NCBI GenBank assembly: GCA_014904985.1
Contig: MU128974.1
Location: 132,470 to 196,469 of the forward strand
Origin: Hydnum rufescens UP504
Lineage: Eukaryota; Basidiomycota; Agaricomycetes; Cantharellales; Hydnaceae
Length of the DNA stretch: 64,000 nt
Direction of reading: 5' to 3'
In this document: positions 45,885-56,127 of the stretch, in pieces
How the letters are laid out: every line of letters begins with the position of its first letter
Position numbering within the stretch: position 1 is the stretch's first letter
Position numbers and translations under genes: made by a program
Notes under the pieces: model-generated
Told to the model about the DNA's origin: nothing
Databases searched by the model: none
Seen by the model: the letters and a program-made list of their open reading frames with translations, nothing else

Positions 45885-48800
45885 ACCACACACCTGCATC
45901 AGCAGGTGTGTCATAAGGTAATTTTTGTCTCAGTAAATACAATAGCACAAAAGAGTAGCACAAGCTACTCTTTTTGTGCTGCTGTGAATTTTTATAATAA
46001 TGTAGCCTTTATTACTCCAGATCAAAACCAATGACAGGCTGCCCAATGAGTGGGCCCAGGAACCACACCTGCTGTGGCAGGTGTGGTATATTTAAGGTGA
46101 GTCTCCTCCCCCCTAATAGATGCAGCTGCACAAAAAGAGCAGCAAAAGCTGCTCTTTTTGCGTCACTTTTAATTTCTTAACTAATAATTCTTTATTCTAG
46201 GCTCTCACCTGAACCACACACCAATGAACCCCCCCCCCCCCCATCAGAAATGACAATGCACCTGCCAATGGAGAGTCCCAAATGTGACCCGCCGAATGAA
46301 ACCCACAAACAAGGATGCACCACACAAGGCCCAGGGACCCCAGATGAACCACACACCCACTTCAGTGGGTGTGTGGTAATTTCAAGATAAGTATGATCAT
46401 GCAAAGGGAGCAGCATATGCTGCTCCTTTTGCATGGCTTTATTTTTTATTTTTTTCTGTTACTAACGCATTATTCCTAGATTTTCACCTGCCTACAACCC
46501 CCGCCAACCCCCAAATCAAGACCCACAACCCCACTGAAGAAACACATGAGAACGGAAACACATGCAGCAAACCACCCACCCACATAGCGACCACCCCCAG
46601 ATGCAAAACCAAACGTGTGGTACAAATGAGTACCACACACCCACAAAAGTGGGTGTGGTACAACAAGGTAACTTTTTTTTAAATTTCTATACACACAGCG
46701 ATGCAAAAGGAGCAGCACAAGCTGCTCCTTTTGTGTCACTTTGAATTTTTTTTACTAACATACACTGTCATTGTAGGATTCAAATCAAGCCTCACGAAAT
46801 GATGACCCACCCCAACAGGCACCCTCCTGTACACAAAACTGAGTACAAAGCATGCGACTGGGGTGCAAAATCAGTACCATGCACCCACTTCAGCAGATAT
46901 ATTAGGTATGTCTGATCCCACTGGTGCCAGAGGAGCAGCAGAAGCTGCTCTTTTGGCACCTTTGTTTTCTTTTTTTTTACTAATGGATTGTTATTTGTGG
47001 TTCTAGGTTCCTTCCCTCTATGAAAATCCACCTGACAACCACATGGGCAAGCCCCCAGTACACGCAGCCACCCAAGCCCAGGGAGCCTGCCCCCCAAAAC
47101 AACAATTGATGAACACATGTACCACACACCTGCCAAAGCAGGTGTGTGGTAATATTAGGTATGTCTAATCATATCAGTGCCAAAAGAGCAGCAGAAGCTG
47201 CTCTTTTGGCACCTCTGTTTTCTTTTTTACTAATGTATTATTATTTACTGTTCTAGGTTCCTTCCCCCCATGAAAACCCACCTGACAAGCACATGGGTGA
47301 GCCCCCAGTATGTGCAGCCACCCAAGCCCAGAGGGCCCTCCCCCTGACACAGGGATCGATGAAATCACATACCACACACCCACTGCAGCAGGTGTGTGGT
47401 AATACCTTGTAAGTTCTCAATTACAAGACCTATGAAAGCACCAAAAGAGCAGCAGAAGCTGCTCTTTTGGTGCTTCCTTCATTTTTTTTTTATAGAAAAA
47501 TCAACATGTTATTTACTGGTTGATCTAGGTGCCCTCTCCCAGCATGAAAACCCCCACACAAAAAAGGGATGTGCACAGCCACCTGCAACCCACAACCCGA
47601 TCCAAGAACCTGTGACCATGGTGCAAAAAATGAGCACCACACACCCACTTCAGTGGGTGTGTGGTAATTTTAAGGTGAGTACAACTGTGCAAGAGGAGCA
47701 GTGTATGCTGCTCCTTTTGCATGGCTTTTCTTGTTTTTTTTTTTTACTAATGTATTATTTATTATTTTAGTTTGTCATCTGGACCCAACACCCACAACCC
47801 CACCAAACAAACATGGAAGAATGATGACCAACCCGCCAAATGAATCCTGCCAATGGCAATGAGTCAAAACCATGACACAAGCCCCAGATGAACCCCACAC
47901 CTGCTTTGGCAGGTGTGGTAATATTTAAGGTAAGTATATACGTTGTTGGAGGGATAAAATCCCACTACGTACATACCTCATCCAGGCCCAACTACCTCCT
48001 CAAACAAATCCATATTTCTACATTTCTCTCATATCCACACTCATTATTCCTCTGGCTGTCAAATAGCATGGATTCACATCTCAGGATCCATGGTCCTTTT
48101 TACTTTTCCTCCTCCCTATATACGAGACAATTGCTTGTCCATCCGTGGCACTTCAACAGGCCATCCAAATTGTACTTATTTCCAAGCCAGTTCAACCAGG
48201 CTATAGCAATTCAACTTGCTTACTTTCATCCACCTATTGTATCACTATCAGCATATCCAAATGCCTCAAGGGCAGTATTTGACCTTGGATTACATAACAC
48301 AACTCCCACTTTGACTCACAGACTTGTCACATGCTGAATAGGGGCTATTCTAATACTCTCAAGGAGTATTTCGCAAATATCTCCACCAATTTTCATCTAA
48401 TCGGCTTGGCAAGACAGCGCCCAGAAAGCTACGATTAATACCTGTCTAACGGTATCACACACGCGTTTATCAGATGTGAACTGCATCCTCCAGGTCGATT
48501 TTACCTCATGCTCCACACTATTCTTCAGTATTTCGCGAATATCTCCACCAGTTTTGATTCGATTAGTTCGTAACGACCACCCCTGGAAAGACGCTGAAAA
48601 TACGCATCCAATGGTACCAAGGGCAAAACGAGCGGATTAGAACTCGGCTTTCTGTAATTTAGTCTCCCCATGTCTCATTTCACTTTTACCTCCGCTTTTC
48701 TGATTACTAAAGGCAATTATGGTTCCTGCACCCTACACCCGATGGAGGGTACACCTAGGATGACCAGTTCCACCTTTTTCCAAGGGATTTTGTTCAGTAG

Positions 48801-49393
48801 GAGAGGAGGAATACCTTGGTTAAGCCATATTCCCCTATTCTGACCTGTTAATTGAATATCTCCTTCAGTTTTGAAGCTTTTGACTTGATTCCTTTTTCAT
48901 CATTTTCGCCTTAATCCCACTTTTCCGCCGGTTACCATAGCATTTTTCCATGATGTATATTAAGTGCAGGAGATGTGAATTTCTATCATCTTCCCCCTAT
49001 CCCCAGTTGAAAAGCTAGTTGAACTGCTGCTGGTGTTAGGGTAAATTCCACATCTCAAACCCCACTTATCACACTTTTGATAGGCTCTCAAGAGGAGGAC
49101 CTAGGGTGTGATTCCCTGATTTAACAACCCCTTCATTTATTGTCTGGATAGGCTCAGTCTATACAGGACAATTCTACCTGTCCAAAGACCCCTCTTTCCC
49201 TCAGACCCTAACATTTGGATTGGCCCCGTGATCCCCATTCTTTGTCCTCATTTCCATATCACAGACTGTAGCTGGATTCATCCTCCGTTTCCCGCTTACA
49301 ATGTACATGTCCAACTATGCAAAAGGAGCAGCAGGGGCTGCTCCTTTTGCTGAGTTTCTCCTTTTTTAACTAACTTATTATTTATTATCATAG
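45885..49393 (+). repeat. Element B right arm: nine hairpin introns, plus-strand sense
   Basis: Introns: 45918-46020, 46097-46200, 46387-46479 (donor mutated to ATAAGT), 46668-46775, 46906-47006, 47160-47256, 47409-47528, 47675-47770, and 47930-49393, the last swollen by the insertion at 47944-49300. H1: 45944-45980, 46128-46163, 46399-46434, 46700-46737, 46924-46959, 47177-47212, 47437-47474, 47687-47722, 49319-49350. H2 examples: 46062-46088, 46348-46377, 47121-47150, 47371-47400, 47636-47665. The first, seventh, eighth and ninth H1 stems have the same variant as the same-numbered introns of element A. Confidence 0.87.
47944..49300 (+). repeat. 1357-bp LTR-like insertion in the ninth right intron of B
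   Basis: Starts TGTTGGAGGG and ends CCCGCTTACA (TG...CA). Element A keeps the empty site (ATATATATGTACATG). Flanking ACGT (47940-47943) and ATGT (49301-49304) are a likely target duplication with one CpG change. Internal degenerate units AATATCTCCACCAGTTTT (48368, 48539, 48857) resemble those in the 30059 and 50311 repeats. No coding sequence. Confidence 0.8.
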
Positions 49394-49499
49394 GTATTCT
49401 TCTGAACCCGCATCCCCCAACTGAAGCTATGACCCCACTGAGTGAAAACACAACCACAGGTGAGGGGGAACCCCAATGGTGAAGCGCGAAATGATGTCC

Positions 49500-49946
49500 C
49501 CAGTACCACACACCTGCCCAAGTGGGTGTGTTAGATAGTTTTTTTTTTGTTTAATTTTTATACACAGTACCACATGCCTGCCCAAGCGGGCATGTGGCAT
49601 GTTTTTTATGAATTTTTAAATAAATAAATAAACAAGTCAATAAAAACAAAACACAGGACTGAAACCCCACTGACCCCAGGGAGCATATGTATAATATAGT
49701 GATAATAAATAAATAAATATAAATGGAACACATTATCCCCAATAAGCCCATATGGCCCACTGCAAGTCTGAGACTCTTAAGTCCCAGTTTCAGCCAATTT
49801 TCGGCCATTTCAGCCAATTCGGGGCCAGGAGGTGAAATCATAAAAATGGCCATTTTGGCCAGAATAGTGATGGGACCTACTTAGGTACCATTATCTGCCC
49901 CAGAAGTGGTACCTAACAAGGTAGGCTTAGATGACTGACCAAGGTG
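49500..49946 (+). repeat. Element B right terminus
   Basis: A degenerate last unit (H2-like CCACATGCCTGCCCAAGCGGGCATGTGG near 49570-49600), an AT-rich block, then the subterminal CCTACTTAGGTACC...GGTACCTAA palindrome and TGACTGACCAAGGTG. It is nearly identical to 28440-28850. Confidence 0.85.
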
Positions 49947-49993
49947 CACCAACAATGTTGCCATGCAAACTGCCGAATTACATAATCCAAACC
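49947..49993. other. 47-bp spacer between elements B and C
   Basis: Contains GCAAACTGCCGAATTACATA and matches the 51-bp spacer between C and D (55869-55919), which has GCAAACTGCTGAATTACATA. Confidence 0.8.
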
Positions 49994-50310
49994 CAGGCTG
50001 GTCAGTCATATGGGGACCTAATTTAGGTACCACTTTTGGGGCAGAAAATGGTACCTAAGAGGTCCCCCAGACCTTATGCCTGAAATCAGGCTATTCCAAT
50101 TCAGTTTTTTGGCCATCTGTCAGCCAATCCATGGCTGTGCCAGATTATATACTTATTTATTATTATTTGTTTACTATTTATTATTATTATTACTATTATT
50201 ATATACATATTATACTATACCACCCCCTGGGGTCTGCCACCACAGGGGGGGATGGTTTATGTGGGGCATGCACCCACATATACCCACCATGCCCTCTGCA
50301 GTGAGTGCAG

Positions 50311-51998
50311 TATAGAAGAAGGGTTGGGAACTCCAATGACTGTCAAATCAAAATCTGGTTCAGCCAGTGTGTAGATGGGAGACTGTGTTTCTGTTTATTC
50401 AAATGGGTTGGTTCACTTCAATGGTTGATCACTCTCTGCAAGATATGTATGTGTTTATTGGAGAATGGAATGTGATATGGACTAGCAATAGTCAATGATA
50501 TATCATAGATGCTTATAGGAAGGCTTATATGTCATATGGAATGCTTTATAGAAAGGCTTATATGTGGAAGATGCTTATGGAAAGGCTTATATGTCTGGGA
50601 TGCTTGTGGAAAGGCTTATACGTGTTCGTGTTGTGTTCATTTGTTTACTGATATTTGTGTGTCCTTGTTTACGTCCTCCTAGTCAAAATGCGGATACCTA
50701 TGGGTTATAGAATGGTCAGTGCTTGGTTAGTTTTGTTAGTATGCTTCAATCTTCCTTCCTGACTCGTATTTCGTTATGCTTACCTTTTCCTTGGATGTCC
50801 AGCAACTCTAACCTTAGGTTCTGCAACTATCCTTGGCTTCAGTATTTCATGTAGATGGCTTCCAGTAGCTTGGTCTCAACAACCTTGAAGATGACTTAGC
50901 TCCAGATGGCTTTAGATAGACAGTTCTTTTTAGATCATAAGCAGAATGGTTGACAGTAGTTGACAGTGGTTGATTTCCAGAGTGAGGAGATGGGGGGGTA
51001 CAAGAAAATCTGCTAGCTTATATACCTTTCAGAAGGTGGCTGTGCATGGAGCAAGAACAAAAGAGTCATAAAGCTATGAGATCATAGTGATGTCATGTGG
51101 GAGTCATAGTGGAGTAGAACAAAAGAGAAATAAAGAAATGATGTCATAATGCAGTCATAGCTGAGTCATCCATAGAGTGTGATGTCATAGTGATGTCATA
51201 GTGATGTCATTAATAAAGAGAACAAAAGGATTCATAAAGGGAATGATGTCACTAATTTGCTGAGCTTGTGGAGTAGTTGGAGCATGATGTTACTGGTCTT
51301 GTGATGTGTTTTGGAGCTCCTGGGAAGCAAAATTAAGGGACATCTCTGGGTTCTGGAGATTAATCTGAGCATAGTCCAGTGGTTAAGGTGTTTTTGTTAC
51401 TGGTTAATAAAAGGAACACATGCATGGTGTGGGATTCGATGCAGAAACAGCAATTTGCATCCGTAATAGACATTCTTGGTATCATTTGATGCGGACTTTT
51501 AACAGCTTTCTGGGTGCAGTGGTTCCAAGCAGATTGGATGTGAACTGACAGAGAAATTCGTTTTATACTGATGGGTGTTGATTCTGATAGCAGTATTGTT
51601 CTGCTGAGTTCAGTTTTGATCTGTTCTTCATGTGCTTGGTACCGTTGGATGCGTATTTTTAATATCTTTCTAGGCGCAGTTGTTTCGAGAGGATTGAATG
51701 CGAACTGACGGATATATTTGTTTTTTACTGGAAATCTCAGATTTTGATAGTAAAATTGGCCTGGAGAGTGCAGTTTTGGTCCGTTCGACTTGTGTTTGGT
51801 ACTGTTCGAAAGGTGTGAATCATAGCTTTCTAAGCGTTATATGGGCGTACCTCTCCAATTAAAACTGACAGAGTTATAGAATGAATTTCATTTCCATGCA
51901 TAGCCGTAATTAATTTCATAATTGGTCATGTGATCATTCAAAGGCTGGAAGTGGTATGATTTCACGTTTTCTGATACTGGATGTTTTTATCTTCCACA
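50311..51998 (-). repeat. 1.7-kb dispersed repeat (LTR-like), copy 2
   Basis: Reverse complement of 30059-31665: the plus strand begins TATAGAAGAAGGGTTGGGA and ends GGATGTTTTTATCTTCCACA. It lies in the outer left part of element C. Flanks do not show a clear duplication, and some of element C seems to be missing at the junction. Confidence 0.83.
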
Positions 51999-52065
51999 CC
52001 AGGTTGCTGTGTTATGTTGTCTTGTTGTTTCATGGGTTATTGTCATGTGTTGGATGGGCCCCTAT

Positions 52066-52835
52066 CTGGAATAAAGTGCATCAGTAAAAAAAATCCCAAA
52101 GCAGTGCAAAAAGAGCAGTGTAGGAAGAGCAGCCTATGCTGCTCTTTTTGCACCACAACAATAAAAAATAAATAAAAAACCTTGTAGTACCCCACACCCA
52201 CTGCAGCAGGCATGGGGTACTACAGTCCATCATTCAGGTGTCAATAGTCAGGGTTACAGGGGTTCTCACATGGGTATTCATTTGTGTGGGAAGTGATAAT
52301 CTATAATACAAGATTATATGTTAGTTAAGAGTTAAAGACCACACAAAAAGAGCAGCTTTCACTGCTCTTTTTGTGTGGCTGTAGCTACTGAGGGAGGGGG
52401 ACTTACCTTATATAGAACCACACACCTGCCATGGTGGGTGTGTGATTCCAGGCCCTCATTTGGCACATTGCTGTGGGTTGCATCTCCATTTGACATGGTG
52501 CCATGTGTCGCATTGTTGTTGTGTCATTGTCATGTTGTTATTGTGTCACATTGCTGTATATCACAGTGCCATGTGGTGTTGTTGTGTATCACAGTGCCAC
52601 ATGGCATTGCTGTGTATCATGGTGCTGTGTGGCATTGCTGTTTAGGGTCTCATCATTTCATGGGTCATTGTCATGCATGGGACAAGGTCCCCAATCTAGA
52701 ATAAGGCACATTAGTAAAAGAAATTCCAAAGCAATGCAAAAAGAGCAGCTTTCACTGCTCTTTTTGCACCATTGTGTCTACTACAAGGAAGACTCACCTT
52801 ATGACCACACACCTGCAGTCACAGGTGTGTGGTCA
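52066..52835 (-). repeat. Element C left arm: three hairpin introns, minus-strand sense
   Basis: Introns 52066-52180 (weak donor GTTTTT after a local deletion), 52301-52406, 52696-52797. H1: about 52103-52153, where the 5' arm is partly duplicated (AGAGCAGTGTAGGAAGAGCAGC); 52339-52378, a 40-nt stem-loop extended by CCACAC/GTGTGG; and about 52735-52768. H2: 52187-52220, 52415-52447, 52802-52835. Confidence 0.82.
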
Positions 52836-52947
52836 TGTGCTTGCCTTTTTCAGGCAGTTGCCTGTTGTGGTTCATAGATGGGAAGAGAGATTTGTAGATT
52901 CAACACCAGCAATTGCTGGTACTCAAGAAGTGCCCAAGTGCTGGTGC

Positions 52948-53499
52948 TACGAGCACAATATACACTAATAGAGAGCATACAAATGTGTAATTGATACTAT
53001 GTAATAAATATTTGTCCAAAAAAAATGCAAAAATGATGATGATAAGAACTCAGAGCTCAATAAGGCACAATGTGGCTGATTGCAAGTGGATTGGGCCACT
53101 TCTACACATCAGAATTGGCCCAAAATCAAATATAGTGACAGTCTATGTACACCCTATGTGGGTGACCCAGTATGTCTAATGATTCTCACATTTTTCAATT
53201 TTTCACACCTTCAATTCCCTAAAAATAGGGAATTGAAGGTGTGAAAAATTGAAAAATGTGAGAATCATTAGACATAGTGGGTCACCCACATAGGGTGTAC
53301 ATAGACCATCACTATATTTAATTTTGGGCCAATTATGATGTGTAGAAGTGGCCCAATCCACTTGCAATTAGCCACATTGTGCCTTGTTGAGCTCTGAGTT
53401 ATTATCATTGTTGTTTTCACATTTTTTTGGACAAATATTTATTACATAGTATCTATTACACATTTATATGCTCTCTATTAGTGTATATTGTGCTTGTAG
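52948..53499. repeat. Element C central palindrome, arms about 270 bp
   Basis: Centre near 53217-53230 (CCCT..AGGG within GGAATTGAAGGTGTGA and its complement). Arms end in CTACGAGCACAATATACAC and its inverted counterpart. TATTTGTCC and TACTATGTAATAAATA motifs occur on both sides. Confidence 0.9.
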
Positions 53500-53620
53500 T
53501 GAGTGGTGGGTGTGTGGTTGTGTGGCCTTTCTGGGGTGTAGTTGCAGCAGCATGGTAACAACTCAATGCTGGCAATTGCCAGTATTCAAGAAGTGCCAGG
53601 TGCTGGCACTACAAGCACAA

Positions 53621-53690
53621 TATAAAGATTCAAAGGAGCACAAAAAGAGCAGTGACAGCTGCTCTTTTTGTGCTCCTTTGAATCTTTATA
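53621..53690 (+). repeat. 70-nt hairpin with a 32-bp perfect stem (C right arm, unit 1)
   Basis: H1 (GAGCAG/CTGCTC) is extended outward through AAAAAG, GTGCTCC and TTTGAATCTTTATA with no mismatch, around a 6-nt loop. It is followed by ACTAATG and an acceptor TATTATAG at 53714, but its donor side was replaced by a copy of palindrome sequence (CAATTGCCAGTATTCAAG). Confidence 0.9.
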
Positions 53691-53842
53691 CTAATGTATC
53701 CTTTATTATTATAGATTGAGGCCCAGGCCAAGGTGTGACAAAAACACACAAAATGACAAGGGCCCAAGCAACAAGAGCCAAACTGAAGCAAACAACAGTG
53801 TGCCAAACAAGAACCCAACAACAGATCACCTGATGCCCCAGG

Positions 53843-55056
53843 AACCACACACCCACTGTGGCAGGTGTGTGGCACTGTTTAATGTGAGTTCCCCCCCTAA
53901 TAGATACAGGTGTCAGGGCCACGCTGCGACGAGGGCACCAAACAGATGTAAACACAAATACTTCTGGCTAAGTCCAGTGTAAGTCCGGCTAAGTCTGGAA
54001 GAATCCGGGCAGGAATGAGATAAGGAGGTTAGGGATGTCAGAGGAGCAGTCCAGCAGCCTGGAAGGGACTAGGCAGAAATGAGCACAGTGGTCCTTAAGC
54101 TCGTGGAGTCAACTGGATAGTACTCGGAGCTGTAGTCCAGAGTAACAGCAGAAATCCTGAGAGACCAAAGCTGGGGTCTCTGGACTTTGCTCTTGGACTA
54201 CTTATACATGATGACTATACTATGGGGGAGTGATTGCTAAACCGGGGGTGGTTACAAGGGGGACGGGGACAGGAACAGGAACTCGGCCAGGGGCAAACCA
54301 GAAGCAATGGGAAATGAAAAGGAAATGAAACCAAGATAGGGTTGGACCAGAGTCAAACCGGAAGCAAAGTGGACTTGGGTGAAGGAAATAAGTGGAGAAC
54401 CAGACTGGAGGTGGGTGGACAAGGACTGGAGTGATCCGGAGTGGACTGGAGTGGACTGGAGTGGACCGGAGCAGGGGGCAAACCCTGACAACAGGTGTGC
54501 AAAAGGAGCAGCAATAGCTGCTCCTTTTGCATCATTTCAAATCTCTAACTAACCAATACTTTAATATTCTAGGTCACAATCCACACCAATACCCATACAA
54601 GCCCCAACCAAAACTGTGCCAAGTGGAAACCTGACAAACACCCCACCAAACTTGCCAAGCAAAGAACCAACCCAAACCAGACACCCACCATGGTGGGTCT
54701 CTGGTTCTATGTAAGTTATATACTCAACAGCACAAAAAGAGCAGCAAAAGCTGCCCTTTTTGCACTGCTTTCAATTCTTCTACTAACATACTTTTATTAT
54801 TCCAGGTCATGGCCTGGTCCCAGGTACCAAATGAAACCCCACCAAATGAACCAAACTAATGACACCATGCCAAATGAACCCCACTGAACAAAATCCTGCT
54901 GAGCAAAACCACACCAAATGACAACACAATATGACAAGGACACCAGTGATGGGGATGGGCCGATCAAGCAGCTCAACAACACCACACCCAATGACACCAC
55001 TGACATCATGCCCCACAAAACCACACCCACCTCAGCAGGTGTGGTTCTACATGAGG
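53843..55056 (+). repeat. Element C right arm: hairpin introns, two hit by LTR insertions
   Basis: Introns: one ending at 53714 with its donor lost; 53884-54572 (GTGAGT...TTCTAG) split by the solo LTR 53911-54490; 54711-54805; and a donor GTAA at 55056 cut four bases later by the LTR at 55060. H1: 53621-53690, 54497-54532, 54729-54766. H2: 53843-53873 and a short one near 54680-54703. Confidence 0.8.
53911..54490 (-). repeat. Solo LTR of the gypsy-1 family, minus orientation
   Basis: TGTCAGGG...CCCTGACA with perfect target duplication ACAGG (53906-53910, 54491-54495). The self-primer complement AGACCAAAGCT is present near 54161. It is inserted inside an H1 intron, directly before the hairpin. 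Confidence 0.95.
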
Positions 55057-55059
55057 TAA

Positions 55060-55593
55060 TGTCAGGGCCACGCTGCAACAAAAGCACCAAACAAGTGTAA
55101 ACACAAATAAATCCAGCTAAGTCTGGCATAGGTCTGGCTGAGTCCAAATGAATCTGGGTGAGAGTAAGATAGTAAGAGACAGGAGAATGGAGAATCCTGC
55201 AGCCCAGAAGGGTCTGGGCAGAGGTGAGCACAGTAGTCCTTAAGCTTGTGAAGTCAGCTGGAAAACACTTGGAGCTGTAGTCCAGAGTAGAAGCAGACAT
55301 CCTGAGAGACCAAAGCTGGGTCTCTGCATGTCGCCCCCAGACTACTTATACATAGTTCCTATACTACAGGGGATTGATCGCTTAATGAGAGGTGGTTACA
55401 GGGGGGCAGGCACAAGAGGGGGAGCGGGCAGGGAAGGTGGAGGGAGCAGGAACAGGGCCAGGGTAAGTGTGTGGGAACCGGAAGTAAAGGAAATGAAGGG
55501 GAAATGAAACAGGGGTGGGGACAAATTGGAAACAGACCAGAACCAAAACCAGAGTTAACCGGGAAACAGATGAACAATGGATGAACTCTGACA
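55060..55593 (-). repeat. Solo LTR of the gypsy-1 family, minus orientation
   Basis: TGTCAGGG at 55060, ending CTCTGACA at 55593. Flanks GGTAA and GGTGC agree in only three of five bases, and the array does not resume on the right. A deletion or ectopic recombination at this LTR is therefore likely. AGACCAAAGCT is present near 55307. Confidence 0.9.
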
Positions 55594-55868
55594 GGTGCAT
55601 GCCCCCACTGGGTGGGGACATGTAACCCCCTTGTGATGGGGGGGTAATATGTATATACTAATAATAATAATAGTAATAATGAGATAAATAAATAATTGTA
55701 AATGATTATGTGATGTGATCAAGCACAGCCATGAGTTGACTGAATGACAGCCAAAACTGAATTGGAATGGCTGTATTTTGGCCATACTGTCTGGGGGACC
55801 TATTAGGTACCATTTTCTGCCCTGAAAATGGTACCTAAATTAGATCCCCCATGTGACTGACCAGGCTG

Positions 55869-55919
55869 GAGAGAATACCAATGACAGTGCTCTGCAAACT
55901 GCTGAATTACATAATCAAA
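55869..55919. other. 51-bp spacer between elements C and D
   Basis: Homologous to 49947-49993 through GCAAACTGC, GAATTACATAATC and AAAC. Confidence 0.8.
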
Positions 55920-56127
55920 CAGCCTGGTCAGCCAATTATCGGTATCTAACTAGATACTTCAAGGGTTGCATTTATATGCTCTAACTAGATATCAGACCCA
56001 GGGGGCCCCCAGGGGCCCCTGCAATTCAGTCGAGGGGGCTGGTCAAGCAGCCCAGGGGCCCCTGGGGCCCCTAGCCATTAGGATTATTTATTTATTTATT
56101 ATTTATTATTGATTATTATTATATACA

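Larger units (their letters stand above)
36951..49946. mobile_element. Hairpin-intron array element B, interrupted by a Helitron and an LTR-like repeat
   Basis: Left terminus CAGGCTGGTCAGCCA (36951) and right terminus TGACTGACCAAGGTG (ends 49946). Without the Helitron (38868-45355) and the 1357-bp insertion (47944-49300), about 5.2 kb remains, close to element A. The left subterminal region differs from A (palindrome GATACCTATGATAGGTATC), while the arrays and right end match A. The flanks (TTGTTAAA and CACCAACA) do not match, so the right junction was rearranged. It joins element C through a 47-bp spacer. Confidence 0.85.
49994..55868. mobile_element. Hairpin-intron array element C, rearranged, with three LTR-type insertions
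   Basis: Left terminus CAGGCTGGTCAGTCA (49994) and right terminus TGACTGACCAGGCTG (ends 55868). The two termini are inverted copies of each other for about 180 bp, and both match element A's left end. Insertions: dispersed repeat 50311-51998, solo LTRs 53911-54490 and 55060-55593. Its arms are shorter than in A, B and D. Confidence 0.87.

Noticed and set aside
45702..45963. ORFs with long Cys or Leu runs
   Set aside because: Translations of the CAG/CAA microsatellite at 45821-45863.
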